61,816 nucleotides of DNA from Nocardia seriolae NBRC 15557 (lineage in GTDB: Bacteria > Actinomycetota > Actinomycetes > Mycobacteriales > Mycobacteriaceae), in assembly GCF_007990715.1 (NCBI RefSeq), contig NZ_BJWY01000028.1:1-61816 (forward strand), read 5' to 3'. This document shows, in pieces, positions 55,811-61,816 of this stretch. Under the pieces are notes generated by a model. It searched no databases. It saw nothing but the letters and a program-made list of their open reading frames with translations, and was not told the DNA's origin. How positions within the stretch are numbered: the first letter of the stretch is position 1; the number at the start of each line of letters is the position of its first letter. The translations under genes were made by a program, and so were the position numbers.

Positions 55811-55945
55811 TCAGGCTTGGTCGGCGTGCTTGATCAGGCCCGCGACGACCTCGGGGAAATCGGCGGTGATCTGGGGACCGATCTCGGGGCCGAGGGTGTC
55901 GGCGGCCGGGCCGGTGGTCTCGGCGCTGTGTTCGTACTCCCACAT
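55811..55945 (-). pseudogene. Internally deleted SRPBCC-family gene
   Basis: A 44-codon frame from ATG 55945 to TGA 55811. MWEYEHSAETT is the usual N-terminus of an SRPBCC (START-like) protein; GPAADTLGPEIGPQ and ITADFPEVVAGLIKHA are the usual C-terminal helix. The roughly 100 residues in between (the beta-sheet) are missing without breaking the frame. Cannot fold as a START domain. Confidence 0.6.
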
Positions 55946-56149
55946 GGTTTCTGCTCTCGGTCGAAGTTCAGCCGGATAGACGGTTTATCACATTCAAAAC
56001 CGGAAGCTGGACTGAAATTCGACCGCAATACCTCTTGCGTCGTGACCCGGATGGCGTTTCATCGTCGTCGCGGTCCACGCATCGAAGGGGCCGGGGGAAT
56101 CGATCATGGATCGTATTGGTGCACAACATAATACGAAAAGTGATCAACT

Positions 56150-56464
56150 ATGTTCGCAAGACTCCGACCAGCACTGATGGTGGTCGCACTGCTCACCGTT
56201 CCCCTGGCGACCGGTCTGGTGACCGCCCAGGCCGCCCCGCCCGCGAGCGGGGCGGCAGGTGTCACCGCCTCCCGCGGCTCCGATGGTGACCAGGATCGGA
56301 ACGGCTCCGGCGACCAGGGCGGCGGCAGCGGATCCAGCGCCCAGGGCGACTGGTGGTTCCTCCACCACTGCCGCCAGCAGCACGAATGGTGGCAATCCCG
56401 GTGCGGGCGTGACGGCGGCGATATGTGGCACCGCGGCGCTCCACCTCCGCTCGGCAGCTGGTGA
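56150..56464 (+). CDS. Small secreted protein
   Basis: 104 aa. Signal peptide (ALMVVALLTVPLATGLVTA, cleavage after AQA), then a Gly/Ser/Asp-rich linker and a Trp/His-rich end (WWFLHHCRQQHEWWQ, two cysteines, MWHRG) that might bind metal or heme. No family recognised; start lacks a strong ribosome-binding site. Confidence 0.55.
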   Translation: MFARLRPALMVVALLTVPLATGLVTAQAAPPASGAAGVTASRGSDGDQDRNGSGDQGGGSGSSAQGDWWFLHHCRQQHEWWQSRCGRDGGDMWHRGAPPPLGSW

Positions 56465-56527
56465 CTCGTCACGCGCACGAGCGCGTCTTCCGCTCCCCGA
56501 CGACCGCCACCGACCGTCGAGAATCTG

Positions 56528-56615
56528 CCAACATTAGTTGGCCAACATCTGTTGACACGGCTTCGACCGGGCCGTACCGTCTAATTCAACAGACGTTGGC
56601 CAACAAGTGTTGGCA
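56528..56615. promoter_or_regulatory. SigA promoter flanked by two identical operator palindromes
   Basis: -35 TTGACA (56552-56557), 17-nt spacer, -10 TACCGT (56575-56580). Two copies of a palindrome with core GTTGGCCAAC and outer CAAC/GTTG half-sites lie at 56529-56554 and 56587-56612, one overlapping the -35 box and one just after the -10. Layout of a TetR/MarR-type repressed promoter. Confidence 0.8.
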
Positions 56616-56632
56616 GAGCCTCAGGAGTCGTC

Positions 56633-57805
56633 ATGAACACCGTTCCCGCCACCGCCTCGGTCGTTATCGTCGGTGCCGGTCCCGCCGGGATGACCGCGGG
56701 CATCGCGCTCGCCGACGCCGGTGTGGACGTGGTGCTGCTGGACCGGCTGGCCGAGGGGGCGAACACCTCGCGCGCCGTGGTGGTGCACGCTCGCACCCTC
56801 GAGGTGCTCGAGCCGATCGGCGTCACCGCGCAGCTGCTCGAGCGCGGAATCGTGGTGCCGCACTTCGTCATGCGCGACGGGGACCGCGTGCTGGCCCGCA
56901 TCTCCTTCGAAGGACTGCCCACCGAATACCCCTACACCGTGATGATCGGGCAGGAATCTACCGAAGCAATCCTGTCGGCGCGCCTCGAGAAAGCGGGCGC
57001 GCGGGTCCACCGGCACACCGAGGTCACCGCCGCGACCCAGGACGCCGACGGGGTCACCGTCGAGTACACCGATGCCGAGGGCAACCCGAATTCCATTCGG
57101 GCGGACTGGGTCATCGGCGCGGACGGCATGCACAGCAAGATCCGCGAGGCCGCCGGGATCGGCTTCACCGGCGCCACCTACCCGGAATCCTTCGTCCTCG
57201 CCGACGTCCGCATGACCTGGCCGGACCCCCGCGACGAAGTGTCGCTGCACCTCTCGCCCGAGGGCGCCACCATCATCGCGCCGCTGCCCGACCCGCAGCC
57301 CAACCGGTACCGCATAGTCGCCACCGTCCCCGACGCGCCCGAGCACCAGGACCTGGCCTATGTGCAGGGGCTGGTCGACGACCGTCGGCCCGGCGCGCAC
57401 GCCAAGGTCGAGGAGATCATCTGGAGCTCGCGCTTCCGCGTGCACCACCGGGTCGCCGATCACTACCGCGCCGGGCGCATCCTGCTCGCGGGCGATGCCG
57501 CCCACGTGCACAGCCCCGCGGGCGGTCAGGGCATGAACACCGGCATCCAGGACGCCGTGGTGCTGGGTCGACTGCTGGCCGCAGTGGTCGAGGGCGCGCC
57601 CGCGGCCGGCCTCGACGAATACGAGCAGACCCGCCGCCCCGTCGCGCTGGGCGTGGTGAGCTTCACCGACCGGGTCACCCGCATGGCCACCCTGCGCCCG
57701 ACTCCCGCCCGCATGATCCGCAACCTGCTCATCAGCACCGCCACCCGCGTCCCGGCCGTGCGCCACACCCTGGCCTACCAGCTCTCGGAACTGGCCAACC
57801 GCTGA
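56633..57805 (+). CDS. FAD-dependent aromatic-type monooxygenase
   Basis: 390 aa from ATG 56633 with AGGAG 7 nt upstream. PHBH-fold hydroxylase: VVIVGAGPAGMTAGIALA (GxGxxG), ADWVIGADGMHSKIR (DG motif) and RILLAGDAAHVHSPAGGQGM (GD motif). Belongs to the group that hydroxylates aromatics or modifies antibiotics such as tetracyclines and rifamycins; the substrate cannot be read from sequence. Controlled by two operators upstream; the regulator gene is not in the window. Confidence 0.92.
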   Translation: MNTVPATASVVIVGAGPAGMTAGIALADAGVDVVLLDRLAEGANTSRAVVVHARTLEVLEPIGVTAQLLERGIVVPHFVMRDGDRVLARISFEGLPTEYPYTVMIGQESTEAILSARLEKAGARVHRHTEVTAATQDADGVTVEYTDAEGNPNSIRADWVIGADGMHSKIREAAGIGFTGATYPESFVLADVRMTWPDPRDEVSLHLSPEGATIIAPLPDPQPNRYRIVATVPDAPEHQDLAYVQGLVDDRRPGAHAKVEEIIWSSRFRVHHRVADHYRAGRILLAGDAAHVHSPAGGQGMNTGIQDAVVLGRLLAAVVEGAPAAGLDEYEQTRRPVALGVVSFTDRVTRMATLRPTPARMIRNLLISTATRVPAVRHTLAYQLSELANR

Positions 57806-57836
57806 TCCCGGAAATCCATCCCCCGCAGCAGTATCC

Positions 57837-57864
57837 GCGGCCCGCACCCTCTGGTGCGGGCCGC
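57837..57864 (+). terminator. Hairpin terminator after the monooxygenase
   Basis: Perfect 12-bp stem GCGGCCCGCACC / GGTGCGGGCCGC with a 4-nt loop, no T-tract. Confidence 0.8.
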
Positions 57865-58086
57865 TCCGCGTCGGCCATGTGCGCGCCTCTGACCAGCGTC
57901 GATGACTGCGACACGGCGTGTGATCTCATTCACCATCGGCCCGGGCGCCGTGTTCGCCGACTACCCTGAACAAGATTGCGGCGGTGGGGCTCGCCGCTCC
58001 GGATCGATTCCGGAACAACCGTGGCTCGGCTACCAACAGTCCCTACACCAGGAATCCGTTGCGACGGTATGGAGTAGGAGACCTCT

Positions 58087-58605
58087 GTGACCAGTGAGCT
58101 GACCACGTCCGGCAGAGCCGATGACGGCGAACCGATCGACCCCGACATCGATATCCACCGGCCCGAGCAGCGTCGTGAACTGGCCCGCTCGCACGGCGCG
58201 ATCCTCGCGGTCATCTCCGCGGGCGGTGCGCTGGGTGCTCTCGCTCGCTACGGCCTGGCCCAGCTCTGGCCCACCCCGCCCGGCGGATTTCCCTGGGCCA
58301 CCTTCGCCACCAATGTGATCGGCTGCTTCCTGATCGGCATCCTCATGGTCGCCGTCACCGAGATCTGGGTCGCTCACCCGTTGGTCCGCCCCTTCCTCGG
58401 CGTCGGCATCCTCGGCGGCTTCACCACCTTCTCCACCTACGCCAACGACACTCGCGCCCTCCTGCACCCCGACACGATGATCACCGCGTTCACCTATTTC
58501 GCCCTGACCCTGCTGTGCGCCCTGCCGGCCACCCTCATCGCGGTCCGTCTGGCCCGCTGGGCCTACGAGGCCATCCGCAGCCCGGAGCGAAAGGCCGTGG
58601 CATGA
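58087..58605 (+). CDS. crcB: Fluoride channel subunit CrcB/Fluc (first copy)
   Basis: 172 aa from GTG 58087 (AGTAGGAG upstream). Four helices with GGALGALARYGLAQLW, FATNVIGCFLIGILM and GGFTTFSTYANDTRALL, the Fluc pore motifs (Asn and the Phe box). A 40-residue hydrophilic N-terminal extension is unusual. Ends in a 4-nt overlap with the second copy; the two probably form an antiparallel heterodimer. No fluoride riboswitch is visible in 57,865-58,086. Confidence 0.93.
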   Translation: MTSELTTSGRADDGEPIDPDIDIHRPEQRRELARSHGAILAVISAGGALGALARYGLAQLWPTPPGGFPWATFATNVIGCFLIGILMVAVTEIWVAHPLVRPFLGVGILGGFTTFSTYANDTRALLHPDTMITAFTYFALTLLCALPATLIAVRLARWAYEAIRSPERKAVA

Positions 58606-58952
58606 CCCTGTTGCTTGTCGCCCTGGGTGCCATGGTGGGCGCGCCCCTGCGCTACCTCACCGACCGGTTCGTCCAAACCCGTCACGACAGCGTCTTCCCC
58701 TGGGGCACTTTCACGGTCAACATCGCGGGCTCCCTGATCCTGGGCGCCATCACCGGCGCCGCCCTCTCCACCCCCTGGATGATGTTGCTGGGCACCGGTT
58801 TCTGCGGCGCTCTCACCACCTACAGCACGTTCAGCTTCGAAACCGTCCGCCTGGCCGAACAGCGCACCTACCTCTACGCCGCCCTCAACATCACCGCCGG
58901 GCTGGCCGCGACCGTCGTCGCCTTCACCACGACCCACGCTCTCCTCACCTGA
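58602..58952 (+). CDS. crcB: Fluoride channel subunit CrcB/Fluc (second copy)
   Basis: 116 aa from ATG 58602 inside the ATGA overlap. LGAMVGAPLRYLTDRFVQ, FTVNIAGSLILGAITG and GALTTYSTFSFETVRL are the Fluc motifs. Standard length. Convergent with the Nudix gene. Confidence 0.94.
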   Translation: MTLLLVALGAMVGAPLRYLTDRFVQTRHDSVFPWGTFTVNIAGSLILGAITGAALSTPWMMLLGTGFCGALTTYSTFSFETVRLAEQRTYLYAALNITAGLAATVVAFTTTHALLT

Positions 58953-58991
58953 CTCGGAATCTTCGTCGTCGCGGCCGTGCTCGATTCCGGG

Positions 58992-59531
58992 CTAATCGCG
59001 CGCGCGGCGCCTTTCATGAAGCAGCAGCAGGGAATACGCGGCAATGGTCTGGGCATCGACGATGACGCTGTCGGCGATCATGGTTTCCAGCTCGGCGCGT
59101 GAGAACCAGGCGGATTCCATGTCCTGCTCGGACGGCTCTCGCTCGTGCGCGCCCGCCGTCAGCTCCTCGGCCAGCACGACATGCCCGTAATGCGTGCTGG
59201 TCGCCGGGGCAGGCGTGAGCTTGCCCAGCAAGGTCAGCCGACCGGCGCGCAGACCGGTCTCCTCCCGTAATTCCTGGCGCGCCACCGCGATCGGATCGAA
59301 CTCTCCACCCGCGACCGACCCGCCCGGGAACTCCCAACTCCGGCGTCGCAGCGGATACCGATACTGCTCCACCAGGTGGAAGCGCTCCCCGTCCCACGGA
59401 ATCGCGATCGCGAAGTCGGCCTTGCGGATGAACGCGTAGACGGACTCCTCCCCATCGGCTTGCCGGACGATGTCCTCCCGCAGCGTGATCCACCGATTCG
59501 AGTAGATCTCGCGTGTCCTGAGCGTCTCCAT
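58992..59531 (-). CDS. Nudix hydrolase (ADP-ribose pyrophosphatase-like)
   Basis: 179 aa from ATG 59531, 9 nt after GGAGGAT. Nudix box WEFPGGSVAGGEF then RQELREETGL; compared with the consensus it has one extra residue and Gln in place of the first Arg, while the metal-binding E-x-x-E-E is intact. LVEQYRYPLRRRSWEFPGG is typical of ADP-ribose pyrophosphatases. Probably hydrolyses ADP-ribose or a related nucleoside diphosphate. Confidence 0.9.
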   Translation of the reverse strand: METLRTREIYSNRWITLREDIVRQADGEESVYAFIRKADFAIAIPWDGERFHLVEQYRYPLRRRSWEFPGGSVAGGEFDPIAVARQELREETGLRAGRLTLLGKLTPAPATSTHYGHVVLAEELTAGAHEREPSEQDMESAWFSRAELETMIADSVIVDAQTIAAYSLLLLHERRRARD

Positions 59532-59569
59532 TCCCCGATCCTCCCGCACGACGCACCAGGATCGGTGGA

Positions 59570-59800
59570 TCAGCGCCAGGCGGGGCGCAGGGTGGCCGAA
59601 TGATCCACCGGGCGCGCGCTGCCGTGCGCGGCGTCGACCAGCGTCCGGTCATGGCGGACAAAGACGTTGTAATAGCCGAGCGCGACCAGCCCGAACCACG
59701 CCACCAGCAGCTTGGCTACGCCAGAGTGGAACATCGCGAACGCCAGGAAGGCGATCACGACCGCCCCGACCGCCGCGACATCGAGAATCCTCCCATTCAC
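59570..59800 (-). CDS. Small membrane protein, 76 aa
   Basis: GTG 59800 after AGGAGAAG. Two helices (DVAAVGAVVIAFLAFAMF; LLVAWFGLVALGYYNVFV) and a basic tail. 38 nt before the Nudix gene on the same strand. Family unknown. Confidence 0.65.
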   Translation of the reverse strand: MNGRILDVAAVGAVVIAFLAFAMFHSGVAKLLVAWFGLVALGYYNVFVRHDRTLVDAAHGSARPVDHSATLRPAWR

Positions 59801-59977
59801 CGAACTTCTCCTGTTCCGGCCACGACGCCGTGGCCACCCGTTTGCTTCCAATCGGAAGGTAAGCCGAATCTATAACCTAGGTAAAGAGATTCGTCACTCG
59901 ATGGGGCGGCTTTGACGAAATCCTCACGGCCGTAGTCGCGTCCCAGCTCCGGTCGAGTCCGCGGTTGGACTTTTCGA

Positions 59978-60196
59978 GTGCGGCCGACCAAGATCGGCCC
60001 AGGCTTCGGTTCGGTAGCCGAAAGCGCCAAACTCCTCGTCGAACGAGGCGGATTCGGCGCCACCCCCGAAGAAGCCGAACAAAACGCCCTAGCCAACCTC
60101 GACGCCTACTTCGCCCCCCTGATCGCCGGCCCCGCCGGCCACCTCTACCTCGAAGAGGGCCCCCACCACATCCTCGTCACCAAGTGCACCGGCTGA
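59978..60196 (+). CDS. Hypothetical protein, 72 aa
   Basis: GTG 59978; GFGATPEEAEQNALANLDAYF and GPHHILVTKCTG look protein-like, soluble. No ribosome-binding site of note; family unknown. Confidence 0.5.
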   Translation: MRPTKIGPGFGSVAESAKLLVERGGFGATPEEAEQNALANLDAYFAPLIAGPAGHLYLEEGPHHILVTKCTG

Positions 60197-60264
60197 CCCG
60201 TCGCGCGTCGCCACCAGCCCGATCAGCGGCCAGGTGCGGATATTCCTCGACCCCCGTTGACCCG

Positions 60265-60534
60265 CTAATCGACAGGTGGTCGTTGGTGCCCGCATTCAAG
60301 CTCGGTGCCGGACTGGTCGCGCACCTTGGCGATCGCGCCAGCCCAGACGATCAGATCTCCGTCATCCCACGAAACATCGAAGTGCGCCCCGCACATGGAC
60401 GCGGAGAACTCCCTCTCGTCGAACTCGAAGGTGAACGCCTCTCTTGGCCGCATCCAATAATCCTCGCCCATAGGTTCCAGCCAGACCCTGACCACCTTGT
60501 CCTCATGAGGGTTGGTCACTCTGAGCGTCAGCAT
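60265..60534 (-). CDS. Hypothetical protein, 89 aa
   Basis: ATG 60534. Beta-rich, acidic (VVRVWLEPMGEDYWMRPRE, FDVSWDDGDLIVWAG); resembles small immunity-like or polyketide-associated proteins only in composition. Function unknown. Confidence 0.6.
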   Translation of the reverse strand: MLTLRVTNPHEDKVVRVWLEPMGEDYWMRPREAFTFEFDEREFSASMCGAHFDVSWDDGDLIVWAGAIAKVRDQSGTELECGHQRPPVD

Positions 60535-60728
60535 GATCGCAGCGTAAGGCAGCAGTAGCTCGCGTTATCCGCCCGCTGGCGGATCAGCGCGTTCGAGAGG
60601 CCGCCTGGCTGGTCCGAACAGCCTGGTAAGCGGCATGACCGGATAGTCGCGCCGCGCCTGAGTCGGTTCGGGGAAGTCCATCGATAATGTGGACGTTCGC
60701 TGTTCCGGATTCGTCAGAAGGGTGCTTC

Positions 60729-61370
60729 ATGGGTGCCAAGACCGCGCTGCTGGCGTACTCGGGCGAACCACTCGCCGACGCACTGCGCTCCATATGCGAG
60801 CCGGATCAGGCTGGTTCTGATCGACTCATCGAACTGATCCACCCAGGCGCGACCTGGACTCCACGAGCCGCTGGTTCGCTGGCCAACACGTATCCCGCCC
60901 AGAACGTCGCATACGCGGCCAGCTCATCGGGGGTCGATGTGGTCAGTGATCTTGCAATCGCCGTGACCTATCCGTCGATGTTGCCCGCACGACTGATCGA
61001 AGCAAGCAAAGGCCGACGCTTGGTCACGCACGCCATGCACAGCGTCGTCGATTGGCTGGCGTTCTCGGTATGGCATGACGGCGAACTCATCCGGTCGCTG
61101 AGTCTGGCTCCCGATCACGGCATACTCGAAAACCTCGGCGAACCATTAGCTTTCGAGGTTCCGTACTGGGCCGGTGAACACCCCGTCCTGCTCGACCGCG
61201 ACGATCCGCTCGACCGCTACCCTCTCCCGTTCCATCCCTTGGAACTGGGCGAGCATGCCCTTCGTGCGCTGTTCGGTTTCATCCTCGAAGAGGTACCTCG
61301 CCCCACCGACATCGACCCAGAGGAGATCCCGATGTTCGGCTACGAGATCACCGAAACCACCGCCCTGTAA
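60729..61370 (+). CDS. DUF6928-like protein
   Basis: 213 aa from ATG 60729 (GAAGGG upstream), giving the typical start MGAKTALLAYSGEP. GSLANTYPAQNVAYAA, VDWLAFSVWHDGELIRSLSL and FHPLELGEHALRALFGF fit the actinobacterial DUF6928 family. Soluble; function unknown. Confidence 0.75.
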   Translation: MGAKTALLAYSGEPLADALRSICEPDQAGSDRLIELIHPGATWTPRAAGSLANTYPAQNVAYAASSSGVDVVSDLAIAVTYPSMLPARLIEASKGRRLVTHAMHSVVDWLAFSVWHDGELIRSLSLAPDHGILENLGEPLAFEVPYWAGEHPVLLDRDDPLDRYPLPFHPLELGEHALRALFGFILEEVPRPTDIDPEEIPMFGYEITETTAL

Positions 61371-61479
61371 CCGCGGGTGAGATTGAGCGCTCCGCTAGGT
61401 GCCAACCTCCGCACATTGGCCGGTTCAGTCAACGCGGTCAGCGGCAGTGCAGGACGTTACTGTGAGCTAGCGGTTTTCG

Positions 61480-61816
61480 ATGGACGAACGAATGAAAGGC
61501 GGAGCTATACGCGTTGTTACTGCTCTGGGCCTTGCCGCCATGGCGATCGTGAGCGGCTGTTCAATAGATTCGTCGCACTCTGCGGATAGCCCAGAGCAAG
61601 CTGTGCGGGACCACATGAAGGCCGCTGATGCCGGCGATGTCACTGCACTGCGTCGGCTCGCCTGCGGCGGCCTGGCAGAGCAAATGACTGTCCGGAGCGA
61701 CGAGCAGGTTCGCGCCGCGTTCGACGGGTTCTATAAGCCAAAACCTGACAAGTTCAGCACATCCGCTCCCGCTGGAGATTCGGTGCGCGTGCTCGGGTTC
61801 TACACCGGGTTAGTAC
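61480..61816 (+). CDS. Lipoprotein, 3' end outside window
   Basis: ATG 61480 (or 61492). Signal peptide with lipobox AIVSGCS, then SPEQAVRDHMKAADAGD and LRRLACGGLAEQM, a pattern seen in nocardial and mycobacterial lipoproteins with a DUF4878/NTF2-like domain. Open to the last base. Confidence 0.75.
   Translation, partial: MDERMKGGAIRVVTALGLAAMAIVSGCSIDSSHSADSPEQAVRDHMKAADAGDVTALRRLACGGLAEQMTVRSDEQVRAAFDGFYKPKPDKFSTSAPAGDSVRVLGFYTGLV

Noticed and set aside
57865..58086. Fluoride riboswitch upstream of crcB
   Set aside because: The conserved GAUG and pseudoknot elements are not present.

Overview
The window is high-GC actinobacterial DNA, most likely from a Nocardia-like member of the Mycobacteriales. 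The evidence is established gene neighbourhoods (gcvT, ilvE, adenosine-kinase-like cbhK, erpA, a DUF3043 gene, cobT/cobS, asnB, ctaC, ctaF lie close together, as in the Mycobacterium tuberculosis Rv2200-Rv2211 region), actinobacterial cytochrome oxidase subunits, and many leaderless promoters in which a TANNNT -10 box lies 6-8 nt before an ATG or GTG.

Region 1-29,060 is accessory DNA rich in conflict-type genes and in decay. From the left: (a) a minus-strand set of a DUF4365 nuclease-like protein, an unknown 375-aa protein and an SNF2 helicase with a one-base frameshift; (b) divergent from it, a vWA / PP2C phosphatase / protein kinase triad of TerY-P type whose kinase has a membrane anchor and an outer domain; (c) four minus-strand genes including a DGQHR (ParB-like) protein; (d) a plus-strand N6-adenine methyltransferase, a half-size specificity-like protein and a Ser/Thr kinase with a helical repeat tail; (e) a GrpE-like remnant, an IS3-family element and, beyond it, a minus-strand operon of a membrane protein, a 1509-aa helicase-nuclease, a HEPN-type protein and a second SF1 helicase cut off by the IS; (f) fragments of a McrC-like nuclease and a toxin-like C-terminus. 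The edge lies near 29,058, where a sodium:solute symporter gene is broken after about 18 codons.

Region 29,107-50,700 is mainly core genome: a DnaQ-type exonuclease with BRCT domain, glycine cleavage (gcvT), branched-chain amino acid transamination (ilvE), an MBL hydrolase, cbhK, the Fe-S carrier erpA, a GlxA-type regulator, cobalamin late steps (a CobU-CobT fusion and cobS), asnB and ctaC/ctaF. Small accessory pieces sit between cobS and asnB: a frameshifted DUF4239 gene, a chimeric MetI-like permease, a cold-shock domain protein and a vapBC toxin-antitoxin pair with a visible operator.

Region 50,800-61,816 holds housekeeping and hypothetical genes: an SDR-fold protein lacking key residues, an FAD-linked oxidase, a DUF1444-like protein with a duplicated start, a NADAR protein, an internally deleted SRPBCC gene, a flavin monooxygenase under two tandem operator palindromes, two overlapping crcB fluoride channel genes, a Nudix hydrolase and small hypotheticals. 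The last gene, a lipoprotein, runs off the end. No tRNA, rRNA, CRISPR array, integrase or replication origin was seen.
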